From: Acanthosepion esculentum
Lineage: Eukaryota; Mollusca; Cephalopoda; Sepiida; Sepiidae
DNA length: 64,000 bases
Direction: 5' to 3'
Assembly: GCA_964036315.1 (NCBI GenBank)
Contig: OZ038507.1
Coordinates: 62,141,888-62,205,887, forward strand
Part shown: positions 10,583 through 19,748 of the stretch, piece by piece
Numbering within the stretch: position 1 is the stretch's first letter
How the letters are laid out: the number at the start of each line of letters is the position of its first letter
Program-made: the position numbers and the translations under genes
The notes under the pieces: generated by a model
The model's input: only the letters and a program-made list of their open reading frames with translations
Told to the model about the DNA's origin: nothing
The model's database searches: none

Positions 10583-10830
10583 GAAGACAACACTGAGTAA
10601 CAACAGTCTGCCTCATGCTTAAATGCAATCTTTAGACCATGTGTGTTGTTTTTATGTAGTTCTATTTATGTATGCATTATGGCTTGCTATGTTTATTGTA
10701 TTATCTTAATGGTTATGTTTCAAATTATTCTCGAGACTATTAAGTGGAAATAATTGTGGAGCGGAATGCAGTTATTTGTAGCCATTTTATAGTGTTGTTT
10801 GATAACTTTTTATTATTTAGTATTATTATT
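10583..10830. repeat. Dispersed repeat shared with 29588-29830
   Basis: Blocks such as 'GAATGCAGTTATTTGTAGCC' and 'CATGCTTAAATGCAATCTTT' recur in diverged form at 29588-29830. The left end, TGAAGACAACACTGAGTA, also recurs inverted at about 31165-31195. No coding content was seen. Confidence 0.5.
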
Positions 10831-11172
10831 CTGTCGAGCTAGCTAAGACATTCATGAGTTTATCGTGCCAACCATCAAAGTCCTGCATTAAGGTCATTAG
10901 GGTGACATACTGTCTCATTACGCAGGTAATCAATGGGAGGGCTCGGAATAAACCCACCTATTCAAAACAACACACAAATAAATAGAACTTAAACAGTCAA
11001 AATATGAGGAAAAAATAACAACACTAAAAACAAAACCACCTTGAAAATGACTAAGGAATTGGCCGAAAGCGCTTGGGACAAATAAAACTATGGAATATTT
11101 CTGTACTCCCTTACTCCAACAAAACCGAAAAAGTTAAGGATACTGGAAAAACTCTTCAAAAAGCAATATATA

Positions 11173-12053
11173 CCGGATGTGACAGCAAAAGTGCTCCCTC
11201 TTTTTAAACTTATATAACAGCATAATTGTCCGATTGTTAGATTAAACTTTGAGTCGTTGTATCTTAGAAATGATTAAAGATATCTTACTGGAATTTTCCG
11301 AGATTTCTATAACAGTGTTGAACAATCAGAATGTATTTAGCTCTAGGTTGAAATGATGATCTCTCTTCCTGTTGTGACCTACAGTTTTTTTTCTCTACTG
11401 TTCCCTCTTTTTAAACTTATTCACCGTTCTCTTGATCGGCCTTGAATGGACTTTGAAGATGGAAGTCGTCAGTCAGTCAGTTATGTTCCATACACGCTTA
11501 GGCTATCATGTATCTTTCGATGACTGACGGATTTTTTCCCGCAGCAGGTTGCCATTTCTTTATGTAGGATACCAGTTGCCATCCACGGCTACAGAACCCG
11601 GTCTGTCCTCATAGCTGAGGAGAGAGAAGAGGATTCAAACCTTTCCCAAGGGTATGAATCGTCTTCTTCTCGTAAGTGAATGTAATAGATTCGACTGGAA
11701 TTCGAACTCGGCTCTCCTATATCCCAATCCGAACTGCTAACCATTACCCCACCGTGCCTCCATTGGTACCATTACCGAAAACCTGAATGATCTTTTTTCT
11801 CTCACCATTGCTCATTTGGGAAGACATGGTGGAGCTGACACAAAACGATTTTAACCTGTTCTCTTTCTAGCTGAATGAGTTTTTCAGTGATTCTTACGAC
11901 AAATGGTGTCAAGATGGCTAAACGTCTTATCTGAAAACCTGGAAAAAAGTAACTCAGTTTTTTTTGTTTGTTTTTTTGTCTATTAACCATTTTATGGGAT
12001 GGTTAATTATCCCATGTCGTTACACGATTTGGACTATTTTGCTGTTAGACCCA

Positions 12054-12054
<1 letters not shown>
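11173..12054 (-). mobile_element. Tc1-like transposon, broken, with nested SINE
   Basis: The ends are matching inverted termini: CCGGATGTGACAGCAAAA at left and, on the minus strand, CTGGGTCTAACAGCAAAA at right, each next to TA. Minus-strand sequence at 11761-11835 and 11340-11450 matches the transposase N-terminal region of the copies at 17730 and 45085. Between them lies a SINE (11461-11760), which replaces about 15 bases of the coding region. Most of the DDE domain is deleted. Confidence 0.6.
11461..11760 (-). repeat. tRNA-derived SINE nested in a Tc1-like element
   Basis: Near full-length copy. The minus strand starts GGAGGCACGGTGGGGTAATGG (A-box region), with B-box-like GAGTTCGAATTCC, then the 'CAAGGGTTTG..' to 'ACAGACCGGGTTCTGTAGCC' body, and ends at the GATACATGAT region. 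The host transposon's coding sequence continues on both sides. Confidence 0.75.
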
Positions 12055-12122
<68 letters not shown>

Positions 12123-12172
12123 TGTATGTGTGTGTGTGTGTGTGTGTATGTGTGTGTGTGTGCGTGCGTGTG
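12054..12172. repeat. (TA)n then (TG)n microsatellite
   Basis: About 50 bases of TA grading into TATG and TG units. Confidence 0.95.
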
Positions 12173-12559
12173 TGAACAGAGTCAAATGAAATGAAACTAA
12201 ACAATGATAAGTATGTCTGAGACTACGAGAGAATTTCTTGGCTGAAGATACGGCTTTGAAACGCTGTTGGATCCGGAAGCCCGACAATGTCGTCTGATAA
12301 TGTCGCTTCCCGATTAGCGTCGACTCTTAAGCATAAACATTTCTTCGCTGACGAAGACTTAAAAAAAATTACAACCTTTTCTACATTCACAAGCTCGCTA
12401 ATGAGTTGCAAAAAAAAAAAATAAATAAAAATACAGTTCTGTCGATTTGAGCGATTGGCTTGCAGTGACTTACAACCAACAGGGGAATCTGCAACGTTAT
12501 TGCTTCTGACCTGGCATCTCGACTTCAGTCACTATCCTACCACTGTAACATAGCTTCCC

Positions 12560-12850
12560 TTTGCCTTTTCTATAAATATTCCCACTGTCTATATCACTGA
12601 GATGAGGTATTATGATTATTTACATTGTTCACATTATTCGGACTGTTATCCTCATCTTCATTGCCGTATTCACAACGTTTCGGCCGTTGTACGCTCCGGC
12701 CTTCTTGATTGTAATTTCGAGCCGAACCGTTTATTTCGCCCCCCCTCTTGCCGGAGGGGGGTAGATTGTTATAGTTCCACGTGCCATGCCTCTTCCGTAT
12801 GTCTCAGTTTTTTCCCTTTAACTCAACTCTCCAAGTTTTTTGGTTCACCA
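12560..12850 (-). repeat. Hammerhead-bearing composite SINE, body copy
   Basis: On the minus strand: 'CTTGGAGAGTTGAGTTAAAGG', then CATGGCACGTGGAACTATAAC, then the class D hammerhead motif (12671-12713), then the tail 'ATCTCAGTGATATAGACAG'. It is joined head to head with a second partial copy at 12851-13010, giving an inverted repeat. Confidence 0.7.
12671..12713 (-). ncRNA. Hammerhead-ribozyme-like motif, class D
   Basis: Stem II GGCCG...CGGCC, then GAAA and palindromic ACGU, U, GUG are intact. The CUGA portion of the 5' core is eroded (ATCAAGAAGG), so cleavage is doubtful in this copy. Confidence 0.5.
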
Positions 12851-13015
12851 TTGCTGTAGCCTGGTGGCTAGACCCAAAAAGTTCTGAGTTCGATACCAGG
12901 CTACAGCAGTGGTGAACAAAAAAAAAAAAAAAAAAAAAGTTGAAGAGTTGAGTTAAAGGGAAATAACTGAGACATCCGGAAGTAGGCGAGCTGAATATCC
13001 TCCAGCATCCGAATC
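12851..13015 (+). repeat. tRNA-like hairpin and partial composite SINE
   Basis: GCTGTAGCCTGG (from 12852) pairs with CCAGGCTACAGC (to 12909). Between them is a B-box-like GAGTTCGATACC, so the fold resembles a tRNA with a long acceptor stem. After an A-rich run come 'GAAGAGTTGAGTTAAAGGG' and 'AATAACTGAGACATCCGG', the inverse of the arm at 12795-12835. Copies 12560-12850 and this one form a foldback. Confidence 0.6.
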
Positions 13016-13061
13016 TCTGTAAAGTCTGCGATCTCATGTTTTTGCTTCGTGATAAATTCTC

Positions 13062-13286
13062 TTATGACATAAGTAGGAATTCTTCAAGCCATGCATTAAG
13101 CTCATCAGCTGGAGTTCCTCTAGTAATTACTAGAAGTGTTTGTCTGAAGTCTCCAAAACAAAAAGATTGGGATACCGCCCATAACTCTCTCTCATTTTTA
13201 CCTATCTCTGAGTGTCCTGTCCAGAGAGCTTCCAGTGCCTGTTTATGAGCCATAGTGTATTTATTGAATAGTGTGTAACCACCCAC
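13062..13286 (-). pseudogene. PIF1-like helicase fragment (Helitron type)
   Basis: The 74-residue frame reads NKYTMAHKQALEALW and later FGDFRQTLLVITRGTPADELNAWL. This matches the Walker B/DECTMAHK and GDFRQTLPVIPRGTPADELNA region of PIF1-family helicases, which Helitron transposases carry at their C-terminus. The usual DEC before TMAHK is NKY here, removing the Walker B acidic residues. No Walker A or Rep domain is nearby. Most likely a Helitron relic; a host PIF1 exon is less likely because of the lesion. Confidence 0.6.
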
Positions 13287-13289
13287 CCC

Positions 13290-13680
13290 ACTCTAGAAGG
13301 GTTTGTAACACCTTATTTATCATCTCCAAGTTGTGTCTCTGTCTTTGGGCAGAATGCACCCAGGGGCGACTCCGTCAAATGACAGGGTCGCAACTGAGAA
13401 AAATTATACTGAGTGGTGCCCAGCACTGGGGGACAGCTGCCGGAAGTCGCGTCCTCTCATTGCACCAAAGAGAGGGATCGGTGCCCGCATCGAGACCAAC
13501 GCAATCGACGGTTGCGGAGGCTGCGGGCAATTTTTGTTCCTGGTCCGGGTGTACGCGCTCGGGTGCCCAACCTTAAAAAAAAATACGTTGCGTAACAACT
13601 CACCTCAGTGGGGAGACAGAAAATACCTAGTGCATTCATTGACTTCGAGACTTAATTATTAACTATTTTTTTTCGTGAGT
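13290..13680. other. GC-richer unassigned segment
   Basis: About 270 bases (13320-13580) are clearly richer in G+C than the surroundings. Several overlapping frames stay open on both strands, but none looks like a known protein. It could be the 5' end of a LINE or an LTR leader. No RNA gene was recognised. Confidence 0.3.
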
Positions 13681-13861
13681 CTGTGTGTGTATGCGTGTGT
13701 GCGTGGGTTAATACATACGGTGCATATGCAGTATGAATACGTGAACATATTTGTGTGTATGTATGTATCTGTGTAATTAGGTGTATGTATGTACATGTGT
13801 AATTAAGTATGTGAAACAATAAATGCATAGAGAATTGGAAATGGGAAAAAACCGAAGCACA

Positions 13862-14242
13862 AGCCAAAACTTCGTTACAAAGATTACCTTAAAGAGTCGC
13901 TATACAAGTGCAATATTGATCTGGATAAGTAGTGTTTCTTGGAGAGCTGGTGTTGCTGATGGCGTCAAGATCTTCCATGAGGCATCACAAATATATGGAC
14001 AACTGAAGAGAGGGGTTCGTAAGGGATCCCTGAATTGCCATGAGATGCCAAACTGGCCATGTACCCAATGCAATCGGATATGTCTGTCCAGGGCTGTTCC
14101 GTTCAGTCATCAGAAATCGCACCAACACCAACAGACTATTGCATATGACGGTTTCGTAATGGCATGCTTTGAATGCCCGACCTGCTCTAGAGTGTGCAAG
14201 TCCAGGTCGGGCCTGACAATGCATATAAAAAGACACATTTGA
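13862..14242 (+). pseudogene. LINE C-terminus with two C2H2 zinc fingers
   Basis: One frame reads LRYKDYLKESLYKCNIDLDK then stop. A second frame continues GVADGVKIFHEASQIYG and carries CTQCNRICLSRAVPFSHQKSH and CPTCSRVCKSRSGLTMHIKRH. The order 'LRYKD..LK..L...ID' then a basic linker then C2H2 fingers is the usual C-terminal tail of one group of non-LTR retrotransposon polyproteins. A frameshift near 13935 separates the parts. The fingers keep their Cys and His ligands (C-x2-C-x12-H-x3-H). No RT domain precedes it, so it is a 5'-truncated copy. Confidence 0.6.
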
Positions 14243-14383
14243 AATGATAATGTTCAAAGTCAAAAATACAGCAGTGAAAGTGTTTTAATCAACAAAAAAG
14301 CAAAAGAGGTATTTTTCATTTTTACTAATTTAATGTAATAACATTTTAATAAAATGACTATCAAACATCAGTGTATGTGTGTG

Positions 14384-14388
<5 letters not shown>

Positions 14389-14458
<70 letters not shown>
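14389..14458. repeat. (TA)n microsatellite
   Basis: TA run of about 70 bases. Confidence 0.95.
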
Positions 14459-14469
<11 letters not shown>

Positions 14470-14486
14470 CGTCTGTCTGTCTGACA

Positions 14487-14489
<3 letters not shown>

Positions 14490-14546
<57 letters not shown>
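14490..14546. repeat. (TA)n microsatellite
   Basis: TA run of about 56 bases, separated from the previous one by a short GTCTGTCTGTCTG stretch. Confidence 0.95.
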
Positions 14547-14548
<2 letters not shown>

Positions 14549-14599
14549 ATTATGTGGTGCAGGTTCCATTTATATTACGCGAATCATTCATACGAAAAG

Positions 14600-15110
14600 C
14601 AGATAATGAAGTTAATGGCATAAATGGCAAGAATCACTCTCGCAAACAATTTTTAATAATAAAATACATTAACCTCGAATCCGTTAATGAATGGTATGAT
14701 CCTTGTTTATGAATTCTGGTTTCATCAGGTCTTTTTTTACTACTAGCTTTCAATCGTTTCATACAATCATCTTCAGGTAGGGAAATAGGTAAGTTTTTTT
14801 ACATCCAGGTAATAACAGGACATCGAAAGATAAAGTGTAATTGATATTAAAATAACCGATCCGACGTGCGAATTCCTGATAATAACTGTGACATTACTCT
14901 ATTTACTGAACAATTTAGTTCATGCCATCTTTACTAAAAAAACCTACTTCTCCAAAAGAATTCTCATATTACTATATTAGTACAAGAATGCACAATTTTA
15001 AAATTTAAAAAGTTCAACCTTAGCGTCGTGACTGCACGCTCCAAAAGTATTTCTTACAGTTAACAATATCACATTTCTAGAAACACTTCTTTCGGATTAC
15101 ACTTTATCTT
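14600..15110. other. Unassigned AT-rich intergenic sequence
   Basis: No open frame, RNA gene or known repeat was recognised here. A short block, ACACTTTATCTTTCGATG near 15098, is the reverse complement of sequence near 14820 (CATCGAAAGATAAAGTGTAA), giving a loose inverted repeat about 280 bases long. Confidence 0.4.
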
Positions 15111-15118
15111 TCGATGTT

Positions 15119-15159
15119 GTCCACAGACAGTTTCGCTGCATCATAGCTCATCAGTGTGA
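15119..15159 (-). ncRNA. Type I hammerhead-ribozyme-like motif, class B
   Basis: Minus strand: stem I UCACA, core CUGAUGA (perfect), stem II GCU-AUGAUGC-AGC, GAAA, a shortened stem III CUGU, C at the cleavage position, then UGUGGA closing stem I. Sister copy at 32905 is more complete. The motif lies 10 bases downstream of a tRNA-like module in the same orientation. Confidence 0.7.
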
Positions 15160-15168
15160 ATAGACGTT

Positions 15169-15240
15169 CGGTTGCCTCTAGCTAGGATCGAAACCTGACT
15201 GAATTGGCGTCAGTTGGGGATTCTACCACTAAGCCGTTGG
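15169..15240 (-). repeat. tRNA-like SINE head beside a hammerhead
   Basis: Seventy-two bases, tRNA length. Minus strand shows A-box-like TTAGTGGTAGAATC and B-box-like GGTTTCGATCC, most like tRNA-Gly or Asp. The 5' and 3' ends do not pair as an acceptor stem, so it is a derived promoter module rather than a tRNA gene. The same module precedes the hammerhead at 32905. Confidence 0.65.
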
Positions 15241-15305
15241 ATGAAGGCGAATTTAAGCGTATTTATTTTTAGATAAACACACAGTGACTCGATTCGATTT
15301 ACTGA

Positions 15306-15307
<2 letters not shown>

Positions 15308-15362
<55 letters not shown>
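15308..15362. repeat. (TA)n microsatellite
   Basis: TA run of about 54 bases. Confidence 0.95.
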
Positions 15363-15366
<4 letters not shown>

Positions 15367-15502
15367 TCATGTCTGATTGAATAACTTGCAAATATTATGT
15401 GAGCTTATTTTTATCATAATCCTTTCATATTCACAAATATTTTTTTTGTTTTATGATAAAAATAAGCTGACATAATGTTTGTAATTTATTCAATCAGACA
15501 TG
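15367..15502. repeat. Foldback (inverted repeat) element
   Basis: CATGTCTGATTGAATAA at 15368 pairs with TTATTCAATCAGACATG ending near 15502, and the arms continue inward through AAGCTTATTTTTATCATAA-type sequence for about 50 bases with few mismatches. The loop is about 30 bases and AT-rich. Another diverged half-copy (GGCATGTTTGGTTGAATAA) starts near 15688. Confidence 0.7.
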
Positions 15503-15555
15503 CCTAAAAGAGAGTTTGCTGCCTAAATACACAAATCTATATATAGATTACAAAT

Positions 15556-15573
15556 CTATATATATATATATAT

Positions 15574-15640
<67 letters not shown>

Positions 15641-15652
15641 TGTGTGTGTGTG
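15556..15652. repeat. (TA)n / (TACA)n microsatellite
   Basis: Interrupted TA runs ending in TG repeats. Confidence 0.9.
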
Positions 15653-16162
15653 TGTTTGTGTGTGTACTTAGGCAACAACTTATCTTTTAGGCATGTTTGG
15701 TTGAATAAAATTTATTTCTTATCGTAGGATAGTTGTGTTATTTTCTATAATGAGAATGTAGACAGGAATATTTACATTAGTAACGCAATATTTTTATAAA
15801 TACAGTAAAATTCCTAAATTAAATGATAATACTATTGCATATTTGCAATCTGAAGTTCTTAAGGAAATTTAATTTAATGGCCTTTTAGGCTTCCTCCACG
15901 TGAATAGCAATTCACTTTTTGAATAATAAGAATTATATGTCACGGGGGCAATCTCAGACGTATATCGAGAGGCAAAACAATTCTGATATATTGACAATGA
16001 TCGATTAATATATCCCTGTAATGCTATTTTGCATGACATTGGAAATAAACTAAACAAAGTCGAACAGTTACGAAACAGAATCAAACAATACTTTACCTTT
16101 CCTCGACATCATGTTATACCGTAATGACAATAGTCTAAAACTAAGTGTCTATCGCAAATCTG

Positions 16163-16165
<3 letters not shown>

Positions 16166-16242
<77 letters not shown>
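16166..16242. repeat. (TA)n microsatellite at SINE 3' end
   Basis: TA run of about 70 bases joined to the SINE 3' end by the same ATATATGATGGACTC junction as at 9605. Confidence 0.95.
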
Positions 16243-16394
16243 GATGGACTCTCCCGTCGAACTCGACGTATGAGGGCCAGACATATCAGTTCCCAGAAAC
16301 TGAAGCCCGACACCCACACAGGATTTGATTATAGTGGTGAAGGCTTTGTGCAGGGCCATCCACACTTTTTGTATTCGTCCATGTATTCGTCCCT

Positions 16395-16397
<3 letters not shown>
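16243..16397 (-). repeat. tRNA-derived SINE 3' fragment
   Basis: Starts GATGGACTCTCCCGTCGAAC and runs through 'GGTGAAGGCTTTGTGCAGGG' and 'ATCCACACTTTTTG', then stops at a second (TA)n array. Only the 3' part of the SINE is present. Confidence 0.7.

Positions 16398-16456
<59 letters not shown>
16396..16456. repeat. (TA)n microsatellite
   Basis: TA run of about 58 bases. Confidence 0.95.
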
Positions 16457-16459
<3 letters not shown>

Positions 16460-16683
16460 ATTCTAATTTATAAAAAGCTACTTTAATTAAGAGAAAGCAA
16501 TTTATAAAAACGAAATTGCATAGAAAGTCCTTTAATCGTTTTATAATCCCAAGTAAATTTAGTCCACGTTCTTACAACATTGCAACTTTGCTGACAGATC
16601 TTCTAATATCACAAAATAGGATAGCTAATAGCAAAAGTGTTAAAAATGTAAAGGAAAAGAAGCTAAATGAAACCGGTTAGATC

Positions 16684-17465
16684 AGGGGTCGGCAACCATT
16701 TAGAGAGAGCAGACCAGAAAGCTATGCATTGTCTTCGAAGAGGACCATCATCCAATCTTGTTCTTAAACGACTTTTAGTAGATTACATTTTCGAAAAAAA
16801 AAAGTTGTTTACAAGCATATTTACTTCCAAATAATGATACCGTCATTTTCGAATTACAGTGCAACCTCAGTTCTCGAACGTCTCACATGTCGAACAATTT
16901 GGTTTACGAACAGAAAATTCGGGATGAAAATACCTCGGATATCGAACAAAATTTCGGTTCTCGAACAACATTGCCGATCCGAGCCGAGCCGAACCGAGCC
17001 GAACCGAGTCGGACCGAGCCGAACCGAGTTAACCCGAACGGAATCATTTCTTAGTCGACCGCCATGTTGTATACATTCGTGTGTTGTGCTGTGCTTTTCT
17101 TTTCCAATTTTATTGTACTGCGACTTTTTTTTTCTCTTCCTTGATTCCTATTGGAAAAATAGTTTCGGTTTACGAACATTTCGGGTTACGAACGGCCTTC
17201 AGGAACAAATTAAATTCCTGAACCGAGGTTCCACTGTATTTAATAGACTTTTCTATTTTCCGCTTGTCAAAACAAATTTCTTGTAGAAGTCAGTAGTAGA
17301 TTCGGAATGAAATTTTGATTTTAAAAATTCGTCGCATTGTAAGTCAATTAAGTCCAAATGATATTTTCCCTGCAACTTGACCCACAAATTAATTACATAA
17401 TTAGTGTCCAGGTATTAAGCTGGCGGGCTGGACAAAAATCCTTCACGGCCTTGAGTTAGACTATA
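16684..17465 (+). mobile_element. hAT-like non-autonomous element
   Basis: The left end CAGGGGTCGGCAACC is the classic hAT terminal sequence. At the right, GGCGGGCTGGACAAAAATCC matches the usual subterminal region of such elements, but the expected right terminus is lost. No transposase frame is visible. A pogo-like MITE (16857-17236) has inserted in it. Confidence 0.5.
16857..17236. mobile_element. pogo/Tigger-like MITE
   Basis: Terminal inverted repeats CAGTGCAACCTCAGTTCTCG and, reversed from the right end, CAGTGGAACCTCGGTTCAGG, each flanked by TA, the target-site duplication of Tc1/mariner/pogo elements. Length 380 bp. Internal sequence has a GAGCC/GAACC pentanucleotide run at 16978-17030 and no transposase. 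Confidence 0.75.
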
Positions 17466-17666
17466 TAGCCAAAACATTGAGATTTATTTAGAAAAGTAAT
17501 TAAGACATTTAAAAGTTTAAAATTTCCGTGTAGCCTATACTTTATGCGTATATGTAATCACACTAACGTTAAAATCACTTTAGTACAACGAAAATCTAAA
17601 GGACAAAATGTGTTGCAACAAAGTTTTCCTACTTTGTCATAGATTTTCCTTACATGAAATTTATTA

Positions 17667-17679
<13 letters not shown>

Positions 17680-17729
<50 letters not shown>
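17680..17729. repeat. (TA)n microsatellite
   Basis: TA run of about 50 bases at the 5' terminus of a Tc1-like element. Confidence 0.95.
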
Positions 17730-17731
<2 letters not shown>

Positions 17732-18366
17732 GGGTGTAATACTAAAATTGCCCAAATCATATAACAGCATAATAGTCCATGCCACAAAATGTTTAATATC
17801 TTAAAAAAAACACTGAACTAATTGAATTTTTTTCCAGGTTTTTAGATAAAACGTTTAGCCATCTTGACACCATTTGTTGTAGGAATCACTGAAAACCCTT
17901 TGAGTTATTCAGCGAGAAAAAGAACAGGTTAAAATTGTTTTGTGTCAGACGCACTATCTTCTAAAATGAGCAATAGTGAGAGGGAAAAGATCATTCATGC
18001 CTTCAGTAATGGTACCAACATTCAAACTTTGGCTTCCATCTTCAATCTACACTCAAGAACCATCTAGAGAACAGTGAATAAGTTTTTAAAAAAGAAGAGG
18101 AAACAGTAGAGAAGAAAAATGGATCAGGAAGTTATAACAGGAAGAGGGATCATCATTTCAGCTTAGAGCTAAAGAGATCAATTAGAAAAGATCCAACTCA
18201 ATCCATAAGACGCTTCAGCTCTGACAGTCCAAAGAGCAGTGAAAAAAGACTTGAAAATCAAATCGTACGTGAAACCTGTCAGGCACCTTGTTACTCCAGG
18301 ACACAAAGTTAGAAGGTTAGAGAGGACAAAATCATCTTGAATGGGTTGGAAAATGATCCTGGAATA
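17730..18366 (+). mobile_element. Tc1-like element, 5' part
   Basis: Begins CCGGGTGTAATACTAAAATTG beside (TA)n, the same terminus as 11173 and 25455. The transposase remnant starts ATG at 17966. The right side is lost where (TA)n and the Gypsy LTR begin. Confidence 0.65.
17966..18345 (+). pseudogene. Tc1-like transposase N-terminus
   Basis: Reads MSNSEREKIIHAFSNGTNIQ, a helix-turn-helix (residues about 1-45) of the Tc1/mariner type, then TVNKFLKK. A second segment in other frames gives ALTVQRAVKKDLKIKSYVKP, the second DNA-binding helix region. In-frame stops and frameshifts are present and the DDE domain is missing. Confidence 0.6.
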
Positions 18367-18388
18367 ACATATATATATATATATATAT

Positions 18389-18675
18389 TGTTGAGTCTTG
18401 ACTCATTGTTGAATCTCGCCTATTGCATGGAATAATAATGCAACACAAAAAGTACTTAGAACAAGAATGTATTATAACAAGAAAGTGTACACAATAAGTA
18501 CATATAGTATTTCTGTATATTTCTGGGAAGACGTTCCTGGAGAATGTGTTGACTAGTCGCAGTCGATCAGAGTCTCTAGCTGGATCTCGTGATTCCTCTT
18601 CTTGTCTTCCGGTACCAACCACTATTTATATAGTTGGTAGTCACCTATGCAGATTAGGTGGATCCTACCACAACA
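18389..18675 (-). repeat. Gypsy 3' LTR
   Basis: Plus strand TGTTGAGTC ... CCACAACA, 287 bp. Immediately right of it on the plus strand is CCCCCCTCCC, i.e. a polypurine tract GGGAGGGGGG just upstream of the LTR on the coding strand. Confidence 0.93.
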
Positions 18676-18690
18676 CCCCCCTCCCAAGCC
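18676..18690 (-). other. Polypurine tract
   Basis: The coding (minus) strand reads GGCTTGGGAGGGGGG directly before the 3' LTR, the expected primer site for plus-strand DNA synthesis. Confidence 0.8.
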
Positions 18691-18929
18691 TTGGAATCCT
18701 TTTGGATTTCAACTGGCTTCTATATGGGATGATGATCATGGTTATTTCTTTGTAGATCCCCTTTGCATAGTTCATATGTATATCTGTTTTTTTTTTTTCA
18801 ATATCTTTTCCGTTTTGGATTCACGTCCAATGGGTCCGTGAACTTTCGTTTCCTACCGGATCTTCTCGGTTCAGGAGCACTCTGCGGAGGTTCTACTTGA
18901 AAAGTATCATACATTACATCAATGGGATC

Positions 18930-19748
18930 TTACTCCTCATCCGGTATACTCTCTTCATGCTCTAGCACGTAGCATTTTTTGAGTTGGTTCTGGTGCCTTT
19001 TATGAGTATTCTTCGGCCCTTTTATTATGTAAATCAGGTCACCGATTCTCTTATCCACTATGCCTCGCTCCCAGAACTCAATGTTGTTTCTATAGCACTT
19101 GAAAAAGACCTTCTCACCGGGGATGTATCTTTTTCTAGCTGTATACATAGTGTTCTTTATTCTATTTCTTCCTGGCAAAAGCTTGTCAAACACTGACTTA
19201 ACTTTCCTAGCGAAGATTAGTTCAGCTGGTGCCATGTTTGATGGTGTTCTCTGGTTAGGCGTGATTCTGTATACTTGTAGGAATTGCTGAAGCGCCTTTT
19301 CCGTTGGAACTGCTGAGGCTTTCTTCAGAGCGCGCTTTAACCTATCTACAAATCTTTCTGCGAGTCCATTGGATCTCGGATGATACGGCGGCGTCGTTAT
19401 GTGGTTAATTTGATATAACTCACAAAATTCCTTAAATTCATCAGAAGTGAATTGTGTACCATTGTCACTCACAATACACTCTGGCACACCGAACCGTGCA
19501 AATAGTTCATGCAAAAAAGTTGTGGTATTGGACGTAGGCTTTTTGCAGCGTAGTACTTCCGGCCATTTTGTAAAGCTATCTACCACTATTAAGTAGTAAT
19601 AATCTTCTACTGGACCAGCGAAATCAATGTGTAATCTTTCCCACGGATGATCCGTCTTTGGCCATGGTTTGTGTACTATAGGTGGTGCCTTAGCTGCTAA
19701 CGCACACCCTTTACATCGATGAACCATGTTTTCGATATCCACATCCAT
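18930..19748 (-). CDS. Gypsy integrase (3' part of pol)
   Basis: 272 residues. It begins inside the zinc-binding region (HRCKGCA gives the two Cys of HHCC) and has the DDE core: D at about 42 (HIDFAGP), D at about 95 (VSDNGTQF) and E at about 131 (GLAERF), a D,D35E spacing. The C-terminal part (YIPGEKVFFKCYRN ... GDLIYIIKG) fits the DNA-binding tail of Ty3/Gypsy integrases. The His pair of the zinc motif (GHPGINRTKSL) sits in the other frame at the end of the upstream gene. The short segment usual between SLMR and the MDVDIE-type motif is missing, which changes the frame. Known role: joins retrotransposon cDNA to host DNA in the nucleus. Confidence 0.88.
   Translation of the reverse strand: MDVDIENMVHRCKGCALAAKAPPIVHKPWPKTDHPWERLHIDFAGPVEDYYYLIVVDSFTKWPEVLRCKKPTSNTTTFLHELFARFGVPECIVSDNGTQFTSDEFKEFCELYQINHITTPPYHPRSNGLAERFVDRLKRALKKASAVPTEKALQQFLQVYRITPNQRTPSNMAPAELIFARKVKSVFDKLLPGRNRIKNTMYTARKRYIPGEKVFFKCYRNNIEFWERGIVDKRIGDLIYIIKGPKNTHKRHQNQLKKCYVLEHEESIPDEE

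Noticed and set aside
14361..14606. Frames made of alternating Ile-Tyr
   Set aside because: These and many like them are translations of (TA)n microsatellites.
16834..17286. 150-codon open frame
   Set aside because: It spans the pogo-like MITE; the Arg/Pro/Ser-rich part is a GAGCC/GAACC repeat.
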